Shown one piece after another: positions 51,657 through 63,892 of a stretch of 64,000 nt of DNA; within the stretch, counting starts at the first letter, position 1, and the number at the start of each line of letters is the position of its first letter. The position numbers and the translations under genes were made by a program. The notes under the pieces were generated by a model. It searched no databases and was not told the origin of the DNA. It saw only the letters and a program-made list of their open reading frames with translations. Source of the DNA: Oscheius tipulae. Taxonomy: Eukaryota > Nematoda > Chromadorea > Rhabditida > Rhabditidae. The stretch covers positions 3,720,001-3,784,000 of the forward strand of contig JASJZH010000004.1 of assembly GCA_037178975.1 (NCBI GenBank), given 5' to 3'.

Positions 51657-54245
51657 TCACATAGCCTAACGGATTCAACAACCCGATCCCTCCTGCCAGT
51701 AGCATCGCTATTATGTGCTCCTGCATGCGCTTTTTCGGCAGCCCATTGATTTCTCTTACTCTTTTTGCTCAGCACCTTCTTCTTGGAAAATCTTGTTCTT
51801 CTCCATTGACAATTGCCATTATTCAAACAGACTCGTCTTATCAGCAATTTACGACCTAATGCGCTCATCTCGATCTATGCTCCACACCCCCCAAGAGGTC
51901 CTTTCGACCTGTATCGGTAGCCATAATCCCTATTATTTGGGTAGGATTACGGTGGTGAACCATGGGGGACGGCATTGTACCACTTTGAAAGGAATTGGCG
52001 AGAAAGAATCATGAGACTCGATTTTATTAGCCCCTAAAGACAGATCATAACATGTTTTCTGGGGGGTCTAGGGGCAAATCCTATTTGCTTTTTGTATATT
52101 GGAAATATTTCTTCTGTTAGTCATTTGTGTCCAAACAGATCTTGTTTCTCCCTCCTGCTGACCACTTTCTGATCAATCAAATAGTCTCACAAATGATCTC
52201 AATGAACAGTCCCTAATAAAAAAGGGCACACGGGCTATCAGACAGTTGGTAGCCCCCGATAGATGACGCAGTGCCTACCAAATTGCGATGCAGATGCAAA
52301 GCTGCTCGTAAGCGGATCTAGAATGCAACGCTAGAATGATCATAACGACGACAGTTTCATTGTTGCCCTCTCCTCGGTACCCTTTTTCCAATTGACCACT
52401 GAGTCAGGTCGACCTGTCTAATAAACACTCAGTGACTCGTTCATAAACATTCTCTACACGTTGGCAGATCAGAAAAGTTCGATTTGCAATGAGCCGTGCG
52501 AATGTGGCTTGACCAAGGTTGCTTTCATAAGAATTTACATTTGGTCTTTTTGTGTGCTTGCGGTTGTCTTTCTTTCTCTCTCTCTCTCTCTCGTTACGCG
52601 ATTCTTATCGCCCTGTTTTCTTTCAACTGATCGTGCCGTAGATTACTTTCAGTTTCTCCTTTCCTTTCATCAAAATCAGAAATCAAAGACGGCGATTATA
52701 GCCGACAGACGATGGTCAGTCTGGCGTCATCCAACTCATAAACGTGTTCCAGCACTCTTCTTGTCTTTTGATAGTCTAATCTGTAGTGGGAGTTCATAAA
52801 ACCCTTTATCAGACATTGATAGTTCCAGAACTTACGATTCTACTGAAGTCCCCTTCTAGGTTTTGAGCTTGCTTCTCATGTCAATCAGCAGTTTCACAAG
52901 CAGAAATGATCAAAACCGCTTAGTCATCGCCGACAACCCACATGTTTCTCTTCCACCTGTATATAAAGATCTTCCCAAATGACATCACTGACCCGTGTGA
53001 ATTCCTCTTCTGCGTTCCGCGCGAGTAGTCGTCTGTCGCCCCATTAGCCCTCGACAAGATTTTCACGTGGAGACGTATCATCCTCAGAACAAACGTTGTC
53101 TGTTGTCCTCTTGGCTTACTGACATGATCTGTTCATTTCTATCATTTCCTTCTGGTAACGAGTCCTCCAAATCCCGTAAACAAAGAGAAAATCCCTCATT
53201 ATATGTGTTGGCGGTCGGCCATTCACGAGCAACAATTTTGATAGCCTCGCCTTTTTTTGTACTGTTCGAGAGTCATTATCTCACGACCAGTTTTGTATTC
53301 GCGCACCTCGTAATCCATGAATACTTTCCGTTGGACTCAACACGATCTTTGCCTGTTTGTGTCTCGCGTAAAAGTTTGAGAGAGACCAAGCTCCTTCCGA
53401 TCTGACTCAGTTCTCCCCCTTCAAAACAAGCAAACATCATTCTTTCTTTAAATACCTTCGAACCGAGTTTGTTCTGACATTTTTGTGACTTATGAAAGAC
53501 CGAACAGGATCTGTTTTCGGCGTAGTTTCTCCTCTTCCCTCAAGTGACTTCCGTAGTTTGTCTGTCGGAATGTCCTGATAACTGATGATAAGACGAAATC
53601 CACCGTTTTCTCTCGTCACTCAGATCTGTATAAAAGGAAGTCGAGGCCTTTGCACTTCTTCCCCTGGTGTCCTTGAACTGTTGGTGTTTCCCTTTTCGCC
53701 ACAGGTTGTAAATAATTTTCTCGTCGCTTCACCGCCTATCGTTTCAATGGAAATTTGTGCAAATCCGCCCCGTTCCGTAATCAACTACAGTCTGCCCATT
53801 TAAGCCTATCAGTAAACCAATCTCTTTTAGTTTATCTTTGTCTTTGAACCTCTTAAGACTGTTAGCAAACTAGTTCAGTATCCTTGGAAGAATAACTTGT
53901 CTCATCTCTGCACCCGTTTACAACCGCTACTTGCGCAAAAATTGACTTAGAGGAGATGATAAGACCTTATCCGAAAAAGTTGCCACGAGCTGCCAGATGC
54001 CACTTGCTGGCCGTACTTCCTCGAAAGTAGTCTAGAGCTGTCGTGTATCGTAAAAGTTTTGTGTCGCGGTGGCAGTGTGATAAATATCAGAAGAAGTCAT
54101 TTTACAGCTGCCACGCAAAAAAGACGATTGACCTGCTCCCTCTTCTCTACTTTTCCAACAAAAGAACTTTTAAAGACGAAACGACCTTCCCTTTCTCATA
54201 ATCCGATAACCTCCTCTTCTTCGTCTATAGATTGATTTCAGAGGG
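51657..54245. other. 2.6 kb gene-poor region upstream of nuclear receptor 2
   Basis: No open frame here has family signal or coherent splicing. Visible features are an imperfect inverted pair TAGCCCCTAAAGAC / GGTCTAGGGGCA (52029-52077), a CT microsatellite (52567-52592), and the palindrome AGGTCGACCT (52406-52415) next to TGAGTCA. Most likely this is promoter sequence of the receptor gene, whose first exon starts at 54246. Confidence 0.45.
52567..52592. repeat. CT microsatellite
   Basis: A run of CT dinucleotides, slightly interrupted at its left end (TTTCTTTCTCTCTC...). Confidence 0.8.
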
Positions 54246-57194
54246 ATGATGGAGACGGATGATCTCGAGTATGAATACTACGAGGAAGACAGCTACGACT
54301 ACGAGCCGCCAGTCTCGACCACGACCAAGTTCGTCAAGATTCAAAGGTATCAGTAGCCATTTGTAACACGAAAAAAGAGCGCGACGGAAGCCGTTAAAGC
54401 AAAGAAATGTCCCTGAACCTATTGCGATTTCCTCCATTTCTGACAGAGAATTGGCCGTTGACAAATGGCCGACCGTTCTTATCACTTCCACGCGTTTGAC
54501 GCCCAAAGGAACCCATCGTTTTGTTGGCAGTTTGACTGTCTCTAACAAGTTGAACGGGTGGTCAAACGGCCGTGAGGAAAAGAACTTTCCGTGTTTGAGA
54601 ACTGGCCGCGTGCTCCTTCACCTCCTTTTGTTTGACCACCCAACTCTTCCTTCTCCCTTTTCTGAATCTTTTGTCTTTTGAAGACAGGTTGCAGTATCGG
54701 CCATGTCGATCTCTCACGTGGCCATCATTCCCTTGGCCTTTTTAACCCAAACTCTCGTATTTTGCAATTCGAGGCAGTAAGGCGTGAAGTCTGTCATCCG
54801 CCACTTTGCCTACCGGTCCCACCCGTATCAGACCTTATTGATTGTCTGTTCTCAATTGTCCGCCGTCCTTCACTACTTATATTGACTCTTTTTCAAAACA
54901 TCGCATTAGAATATCATAGTCAACACGTGCTCGACCCGTGTTGACACAAGTTTCCTCGACCATTTTCCCCATTTTACTATTTACCAGCCATCTTCTAAAA
55001 AATTGCAATAGTTATTTGTGTCGATTGACTGGACAAAAGACAAAAGGTTTGGTTGCAGGATGCCGCTGATGCGCGACATGATGTTAGCAGCATCCTCTGC
55101 TTCGGGACCGACAGCTTCTTATACAATCCGAGACAGGAATGCCTCTTCCTCAACATCAGGATCCGGCTCTTCTTCCTCTTCAACCGCTATCTGTGCCGTC
55201 TGTGGTGACAATACATCACCAGCCAAGCTACATTACGGTGTTATGTCGTAAGTCCTGGGAAAATCGAGAAAACAGATTGAACGTTTAGATGTTATGGTTG
55301 CAAAGGCTTTTTCCGTCGGACGTTGGCAGGCAAGTACAGATACAACTGTCGGTTTGGAAACAACTGTATTGTGGACAAATGTATTTGATTTTCGTCGAGA
55401 GTGAGAATCGAATATTCAGACCAGAGAAACAGCTGCCGATACTGTCGATTCAACAGATGTATAGAAGTCGGGATGGATCCGAAGGCGGTTCGTCCCGATA
55501 GAGATTTGACGGGGAAGCAGAGGATGCCTCGGTTGCGGAAAAAACAAATTGATGAAGATTTGCTCAATCATATGGTAGGGTACCTTTGGGAGAGACTCAA
55601 AAATATCAATTCAGATGAGATTACAAGGGGACGACTGGTCAAGGAAGTTGCAAGTCGAAGTTCGGATCCTGCTGATGCAGTTGATGAACATTGAAGCCAA
55701 AGTGGTCAAAGGAGAGGAGACTGTTCCCGCAACCCCTCAACCCACACAACAGCCGGTAGTCAAGGATCAGAAGGTGTCTCTCCGAGAAATGTTTGAGCAG
55801 AAACCTCTGAACCCATCTAGAACATTGGTGAGTACCTGCTTTAACTAAAGCAAATCCCTTTTCAGATGGGATATGAGCCCTATCGGATGGCAAGACCGGA
55901 AGAATTGGCGGAGATTGCTCATAGGAGGGCTATCGCAGCTGTAGATTGGGTTGACTCACTGACAGAAATTGCCGAGATTGCTGAAACTGAGGACAAGGTA
56001 AGTATCAGATATTCTCAGTCAGTTTGCATTTCAGGTGGCATTGGTCAAGTCGTGCTATTCCCCGTTGACAATCTTCAACCTCTCTGCGAGAACTGCTCAG
56101 AACACGAAGAATCCGGACATTCTCTGTCTGTGCAGTCACTCCTACCTGCCCCGTCAGATTCCCGCCGAGTATTCGGAAACCAAGTGAGTTCTTATCTCGA
56201 TAAGCCTTTCGGAAATAGTCGTTTCGAAGATCAAAAGAGACATTTCAGCCATCTATCCAATGTGCTCATTGACCGAACTTTGAACGAGTTGGTGTCCCCT
56301 CTTCGCAAGCTGAATCTCAAGGAAGAAGAAATCGTGCCTTTAAAAGCAATCATCATTCTGAATCCAAGTGAGTCGAGACTTTTGATTGAGGCAAACATGC
56401 TTTCAGACACCAAGGGACTGTCTCCAGCGGCCAAACAAGCCATCGGAGACCTGCGTGACAAAGTGCAAGACATGCTCTTCCAGATAGTCAAAGAACTTCA
56501 CCCTATCTATAGTGCAAGCAGTCGATTCGGCAATTTGCTTCTGCTGCTTCCCACTATCACTGTACGCGCTGAGGGAAAGGGAGAGAATGATTTTCTGATT
56601 TAGACGCTCTCTGGACTGATGAGTGAGAACATGCAATTTTGTCAGACATTCGGTGGACGACAGAGTGGAGATCCTCTTCTATCCGAGATGTTCGGAGACT
56701 TCAAGTTCGGCTTCGACGATGCACAGATTACTTCCTCGTCGGTCACGCCGCCTCTCTTCGAGAATCCAGCTGAGATTTCCCTTCAGGTATCCAATGAGAA
56801 TGATCCGAATATGCCTCCTTTCAGTCAATATCTCCCCCTCTTCTCGACTCGCCAGGAATGGTCAGTTCGACAGCCAGAAGAACTTCTCGAAAAGACGTAG
56901 AAACACAAACAGACGAGATTGGACCGGCCATCAATCACAGTAGAAGCAGTAACTCTTTGATCGGTGGTGGTCACTCGCCGTCAATGTTCCTTCCAAGTGT
57001 AAGTCATTCTTCTTTGGTCGATTAGACTTTTGTCAGTCACACTAATTTGATAGAGACATTCCTAATAAGGGACATTTCAGCTATCGATGAACTCGCCCTT
57101 TGACAGCTTTCTCGACGAGGGAATGAGCGAACGGATGAATCCTCTTGTGGACCTCGGCCCCTGTGACGACTTGTTAAACTTTATCAACAACTAG
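54246..57194 (+). CDS. Nuclear hormone receptor 2, HNF4-like
   Basis: The first exon at 54246 (MMETDDLEYEYYEEDSYDYE) follows GATTTCAG. It can be spliced in phase over about 710 nt to MPLMRDMMLAASSASG, which may also be an internal start. The DNA-binding domain is complete: CAVCGDNTSPAKLHYGVMSC, P-box CYGCKGFFRR, KYRYNCRFGNNCIVDK, NSCRYCRFNRCIEVGMDP, then KAVRPDRDLTGKQRM. The ligand-binding domain includes AIAAVDWVDSLTEIAEI, FNLSARTAQNTKNPDILCL, LNELVSPLRKLNLKEEEIVP and LKAIIILNP. A final helix, DPLLSEMFGDF, fits an AF-2 core. A Ser-rich tail ends DDLLNFINN. Short introns sit throughout, and all joints I tested keep phase. It belongs to the expanded HNF4-derived nematode receptors; the exact orthologue is not determined. 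Confidence 0.87.
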
Positions 57195-57498
57195 TCTCCT
57201 TCTGTTACGACATGACCTATCTCGCCATGTTTCCTGGTTGAAAGTGTATAATAGGCCAGACTCGTTATTTATTCGCCGCTTCCTCACTTAACTCAGAGTT
57301 CCTCTCTATATCTATACATACGTTGTCCCCGTGTATATGCCTTGCCGTAGAGAGTAGTCAGAGTAGAAATAGAAAGGTTATTTTATATTGTTTTCGTCTG
57401 ATGAATTCATTGGTCGCTCACTTAAGATGACCTTGGAAACGGTGAGCGATAGCTTACACTGCTTTCAAAGACAACGTTTTATTTGTACGTAGGGGATT

Positions 57499-59348
57499 CT
57501 ACAGAAGTGTATTGGTCAGTTCCGGGAAGAATTGAGCGACGACGTCTCGATTGAACACCGGAGTCAACCTGACTCCATCAGCCCAGTCCGATGCAAGCGG
57601 ACCGTTTAGTTCAGGACCTGGAGCTCGTAGCATTTCCTGTAAACAAATCGGTTTCATAAAAATGCAAGGAACCTCGATGGACTTGGTGAGCGTCAGAGGA
57701 AGTTTCGGACTGAAATCGATGGTTCTTGGTCTGGGAAGAGGAGCGGTGAAAGCAGTTTGGGGCGGTTGAATGGAAACTGTTGGCACCATCATAGGGGACT
57801 TGGGCGCTATGAATTGATCTCCCATACTAGATCGGCTGTCCAAAACCTGAACGTTTGCCTCGTTTTTAGCCTTTGTATATCTAACCTGAGCAACGAGATC
57901 CGACACCTGAGGATGAAAAATGTCAGAGAAAACGAGATAGAATGGGAACGGGTGTGGATGTCGTGTCGGTGGGTATAGAGAAGATAGTGCCGCGTGCAAC
58001 TGGTGTGCCAATTCCTAACATGGTTCGTTGTTATCCAGAAAATAAACGTACTCTAGCTTGGTAAATGAGCGCAACACTTCCAGACGAAACCAATGCTGCT
58101 CCACAGGATGGCTTCTGTTGTTTGGCGACACGGAACATGAGTTCTTGAAGGGAGTCGCGCGAGGAGGTAAGAAGGTTCCCGAGAGAGTTTGACAGTTGAG
58201 TAGCATCTGAAACCCTTCTCATTTATTTCAAGTTACGAGGAAATACCCGCACAACAGATCAATTGAGCTCGCATGAGAGAATACTCGGTGGGAGAAGGAG
58301 CTCTCTTCTTGAAGTTCTCGCAGAGCTTTGCGAAACGAGCAAAAAAGACGAAGTTTCTGAAAGAATCGATAGAAGAACTGTCGGAAGAACAAACATGTTC
58401 TTAGTGGGAATAGTTCTGGCAAAGTCTTCCGCATAGTTATTCGACTGTCTGGCAACGAGACTACAGGCAGAGTCGATCAGAGCCAGAGGGAGAAAACAGT
58501 CACTGATGAGAGAACACTTGTCTTCGACTGAGGGTCGACGAGACGCCGAATCCAATTCGAGAATACTCAAAAATCCATCAATAAAGTCAATCGAATTGAC
58601 GACTCTGTCGATTGAAATCAGATCTGTACTTGGTATGTGACAACTGGACGAAGTCATCCCCTAAGGTTTCTGTTAGATATAAGAAAAAAAACGTACAATA
58701 TTTTTTCGAGCAAGTGATCTGTCGCCAATGAGACTCGGCAAACTGAATTGAGCAACTCCGTCGTAATTGGCTTCTCCCAAACACTGTAGCTGCCCTTCCA
58801 AGGAACTCAGATCATTCAACAACTTTCTAAAAGAACGGTACTATTTGCTGACTGTTTATTTTACCTCAAACTGGAAGGCCAATCATCTCCGGATGATCCG
58901 GCTGCCAATGAACTCAATCGTCCGAGACTTTTCTTTTTCGATAGCGTTTTATGTAGTTTCTGTTTCGTTTCCTCCCGATCTGGACGTACTACTGAAACGG
59001 CTATAGTTGGATCCAAAAAGGACTCACAATCGGGATTCATTCCAACTAGAAGGCATCTTCTGAAACGACAATAGCGACAAGCGTTTCTGTCATCTGTAAG
59101 CTCCCTTATAACGTAGGTGACGATACTCTTACTTACTCTTGCTAATTTCGCAGTTCTTCTCGAACCGACAAACATACTTGTTCCTCCCGTCTTTACAAGC
59201 TCTTCGAAAGAAGCCTTTGCAACCAAAGCACGCCAATTGCCCATAGTGGATATGAAAAGTATTGAGTAACAAAGTCAATTAGAGGATCTACCTTAGCGGG
59301 TGAGTCACCACAGACAGCACATTTTCTGGCAGCCCTCGCGACGAACAT
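57499..59348 (-). CDS. Nuclear hormone receptor 3, HNF4-like, with a non-canonical intron
   Basis: The start MFVARAARKCAVCGDSPAK at 59348 opens finger one. After intron 59291-59252 the domain continues IHYGQLACFGCKGFFRRACK, NKYVCRFEKNCEISK and NACRYCRFRRCLLVGMNPD, then VVRPDREETKQKLHK. That first intron has a GT donor but ends in TTTTCAT, so its 3' end is AT where AG is expected. Nothing else in the interval supplies an in-frame AG. The ligand-binding part (NSIDFIDGFLSILELDSA, DCFLPLALIDSACSLVA, KLCENFKKRAPSPTEYSLM) is followed by a proline-rich tail (VPTVSIQPPQTAFTAPLPRP) ending ELTNTLL. It is convergent with receptor 2 (304 nt). The upstream limit of the first exon is uncertain. Confidence 0.8.
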
Positions 59349-59574
59349 CGGGCAGTCAGCGGCAGTGAGGATTATTTGCCCGTGACGTTTATTGACTGAT
59401 TCGCACACAACTCATCCAGCGGCTCTATTCGAGGCAGTTACCGAAAGTGGGCGGGACACGTAAACAGTCTTTCAGAATATTTATTGTATGGCGAACAAAA
59501 CAGTCTTTTGAGCTTCATCAGCACGTAACAGTTAAGGCGAGGTTGGGTTTAAGATTATGAGGAAGAAAAAGAGA

Positions 59575-62500
59575 TCAGACGGAAGAGGTGAAGCCCTGCA
59601 GATGACTGGGCGGCGGTTTGAACGTGTCTGGAGTGGACGCATGGGAAATAGGGACTTTCTGAGCAGGAGAGTCGAATCCATTCATTCCTCGAGGTCCCAT
59701 CTCCGCGTATCGTGGCTTTTCGTTCAACGGCTCCGTCTCGAACGACTGAATAATTTGATTAAGATACAATGAAAAACAAGCTACCGGAGGGTATTTTTTC
59801 TCTCTAAGAGAAGCATTGCGACTGGCAATCTCCGATCGCTGCTCCTCCTTCTCAGCCTGTTTCGATTTTTTCACACACCAACAACACAAGAAGATCAAGA
59901 CGACCACCAAGATAACTCCCAGAATACCGGCAATAGCTGCCAGCCAAATAAAGAAGTTCTCCTTCTCACGACTCCTGCACCACGGCTGTTCTCCCTTATT
60001 CCACTCGAATCGATAGTTGTTGAAATCTCTCGGCTGGTTTCTGTCCACCACAATTCCACATTTGTATTCGTGGACTCCTGAACTTTTTCGTGTTTACCAT
60101 TGTAAACCAAATGTTAACCTTTGATCCAGTGAGACTGGAAACACTCGAAACGAGCAACATCTCCTTGAAGATAGGCTGATGAAAGAGATGAAGTCTTCAT
60201 CAAATATTCGGGATACTCTATATTGATCGGACCACAACTGTTATCTGAATCAAAATAATTATTCAATTCTTGTAGAAAAGCAACATGATCTGGTAGCGTC
60301 AACTCGTTCAGTGGTGAAAACATTGTACTCGTTCTTAGCCTGAAGACCAAGGACCTTCGAGTTAAGAGTTGTATAGTCGTATTGACAGGGAATCGAGTCT
60401 CCACATTCTGAGAGAATCGCTCCCGGATTGTCCGGACATTGAGTCATTCCGTATTGATTCGTGATTTGGGACTGCATTGGCTGGATGTTCACTAGAAATA
60501 GTTTTCGGTTCATATTCTCTCAAGGAACCTACAGATGTTCTGTTGCTGAAGATCTCTACACGTCTGCAGCTCTTGATTCATCGCTTGACCGGTCAGCGGA
60601 TAAAAGCGGTAGGCACCTCTGAAACATCTCTCCATAGACCCCCGAAAAGTGTCTCACGTTTGATATTTAGGCGCAGTCTGATAGATGGGTCCACTCTTCA
60701 TTGAAGCTTCCGGGAAAACCTCAAATTTTTTGTCTTCATCCTTGCTTGTAGTGAACATGTTCTCCGTTGGTAGTCCACCTACATTTCCACTGTTCATATT
60801 CTGATCCGAGCCGGGCTCTCCCGATCCTTGTACTCGATCTGGAATGTTCCAGTAGACTCTGTCGAAGTTTTGTATTACATTGGTTGATAATCTGTTGTCT
60901 GTATTGCTCCGAATTGACATCGTTGAGAGTCATAGTCTGGAGATAACTGGCAGAAGTCTGATCGGGGAATGGACGATAGAGTCCGCTGACTTTCGGAATG
61001 TTATAACGCTGTCTGGTTTCGACTTCTCGTGTCTTATCTCCATCCGGTCTCTGAAGAGAGTATCACTTGTAGCAACAACAAAAAACGAACCACTCCATAC
61101 TGAGGAGGAACACTGATTGCCACATTAAGCATACCCATACTCTCTTGGTAGTTCGGGAGACGGTCGATATCCAATGCGTAGGACTCACGAACACGAATTC
61201 CGATCTGGGCTTCTTCTAGAACCACGTAGATCTCGGGTTGACCTCTTTCCACGTTGTTCACGTAGATGAGAACTCCTTTAAAACGTTGCAGTCTCATCGT
61301 ATCAAAATATCTCAGAATATTTCCGACAATGATGCTGGTCCTGTATCGGAACCTCCTGGTGTCCTTTCTCGACAAAACATGTACTCGATCAGTTCCGGTC
61401 GCTTCCTGAAAATAACGAGTCGTACCTAATGAGTCATCTGAACAAACCAAAACAACTCCAGTGATGACTGTCGCGTTTGTGGGCTGCACAAGGTCTTGCT
61501 GTCCCATGTATCTTCCCAGCAAACCTAAAAAATTGAGAATTTTGAAATGCTAGAACGAAGCATTACTGAAGTCGACTCTTCGATTGGGGTATCGCTCCAG
61601 CCGAATCTGGACTTTGACTTCCGGAGTGGACAGAGTGTGAGGGATATAGAGAGCATTGTAGACTCCAGGCTCATTGAAAATGAACTTGTCGTTGTCGATC
61701 GTATTGAAGGTTCCTGCTCCCAAGCCCTCACCTAGAAGTAGTTGTGTGAATGAATAGACACGGGCTCACCATAAGCTGATGGCTGGTACTCTTGACATCC
61801 GGAACTGGGTCTTCTCCAATAGAACATCTGGCAGCGGAATTCGGCATACTTGCAGCAGAGGAAATAGGGCATGTAGTCGTTGTGGAAAGACGAGAGGCCG
61901 GGAACTTCGTACTGTCCCATGTAGGGAGGAGTTCCGAACTCGTAGGCTCTCATCGGGAATCCGGGATTGTAAGGAACTTCGGGAGTGACCTTGATGACAG
62001 GCTGATAACTCGTCTGCATCAGATGCCCTTGGTCATCGTAGCAGCAGACTTGTCCATAATGAGTTGGGAAGCGTCTAAATGATTAAATTGATAACTGTTT
62101 CAGATGACAATTACGCTGTGTTGAAACTTGCAAAGTCTCGTCCGTTTCCAGCATACGAGGAGAGGATGTTCTGAGCTGACATGTAGCAATTCCTGGCTCC
62201 AATGGCTACAGTACAAGTGATATCACGGAATGCTTGAGAGCAGCGAGGATGAGGCATGAATCGACCGAGATCGGCCTGTGCTTGTCGCTCGATACATGGA
62301 CAGGAAGAGTTGGTCTCGACGTCACGAATAAAGTTCCATTGAGCTCCATCCTCGTCGTACCAATCGTGACACATCTCGAGAGCCTTCTTTTGGACGAATT
62401 GAGTACGAGCTTGTTCGTCGTTCACGTTGTAGGTAGTCTGTTGGTACTTGGGATTGTTCGAAGTCCACAGCCAATGAATTGAGATTGGAGAGGACACCAG

Positions 62501-63892
62501 CCCCGACAGAAGAGTAGGCGATGTGCCTTGTCCCAAGTTGTCCTAAATTGATGTTATTTTGAGCCAATCACGTATCACCTGATTCGGTTTGATCGGCGCG
62601 AGTTTCATGTAGCCAAACCGGTAGTTGTAGAGCTCGTTGTTCCGTTCCCAATCCGTCATGTACCTGAATAGATTCACTCAAAATCCGTCAAATAGACCAA
62701 CCATTGTTCGACTTGGTAGAGATTAATTCGTTCCTCTTGTGGCTTCCAGCGGTACTCGTAGCTGTTTCTATTTGAGTAACTGGCCAGTCGACAGATGACT
62801 CTGTGCTCTGGACGGAACTTTTTGATCTGAATCAGGATATTTATAACAGTAAGATGTTAACGCACATTATCATCTTTGAACTCTCTGTAGGCTACGACAT
62901 AGAGTCCCAGCTGAACGGAATACATGGAATCGTCTCCGAGTCTCATGTGTTGATTGGTTAGCAACAGATCAGGATTGGTGAAGTTCCTTGGATACCAGAT
63001 CAACGGCATCACCTATTTCAAGTCTGTTAGCAGTTGAAAAGGAAACTCACCGGTCGTGGAGACAGTACAAAGTAGTCGTAAATGTTACCTAAGGAAAAGT
63101 TTGAATAGATCACATTCTCAGGTACCTATGTCTAGTCGATTCGGATCCAAAGTCGGCGGAACGAAGTAAATATATCCTACAAAAGCTTTTTCATCGTTCG
63201 CCCCTCCAGTCTGCGGCTGGAAGTAAACGGTTTTGGTTCCCCAGTCGTAGATCTTTGGCAAATAGCATCTTGCCACAGACGGATTCAGAACCACACAAGT
63301 TGCAGTCTAAAAGAGTTGTCTGTGGAGAAAAACCTCGGATACCTGTCGCTGCTCGATCATCAGCACGTAGGTTTGAGTGGGATCGAGGCAGATCGCGTTC
63401 ACTGAAAAGGATAGAGTCACAAAGAAATGTTAGACTATTTGATCTCCAAAAAGCAAGACTCACCATCGACGGACATCTCTCCAAGCATCTGAATTTTAAC
63501 TGTTTACAATTTGATAACACGGCTTACGTTCACGATGTTTGGATAGATCAGCATAGGATATGTACCTCCGGTCTTGTTGCTAAAACATACATTATCACAA
63601 AAATAAGAAAGTTTACTTACCTGCAGCCTCCCGGTCTCACGACATCGTCTACTCGGAACATATAGCGTCCTCTGACCCAATGAGGTACTCCCGACCTCTG
63701 TGCAAGAACTTTAGGAGTGTTTTTGTACATCTGGGTGGGGTCGACGGGCACCACTCCTGTGTGGTTTCCTCCGTTAAAGACAGCCTGACATCTTCCGGAT
63801 CGGGAGTTGGCTCGGAAGTCGGCAGCATCGAATCCGAGTTTGTCGTAGTTCAAGATGACATAACTGAGTCGAGCAGTCTGAAAATGAACCAC
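59575..63892 (-). CDS. NIDO/AMOP/VWD/sushi type I membrane protein (SUSD2/MUC4-like), partial
   Basis: The 5' end lies beyond the right edge; the first exon seen begins at about 63879. Order of parts: the end of a NIDO domain (CQAVFNGGNHTGVVPV), a Cys-poor stretch (VGYIYFVPPTLDPNRLDIGN), and an AMOP domain (CHDWYDEDGAQWNFIRDVET, SCPCIERQAQADLGRF, GQVCCYDDQGHLM, FLCCKYAEFRCQMFYWRRPS). A VWD-type region follows (LGAGTFNTIDNDKFIFNEPG), then a sushi-like domain (SCGPINIEYPEYLMKTSSL, ARFECFQSHWIKGEYKCG). A membrane helix (FFIWLAAIAGILGVILVVVL) is followed by CCWCVKK, which could be palmitoylated, and a cytoplasmic tail of about 90 residues ending GFTSSV. It is an adhesion or matrix-type surface protein. 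The orthologue is not assigned. Confidence 0.85.
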
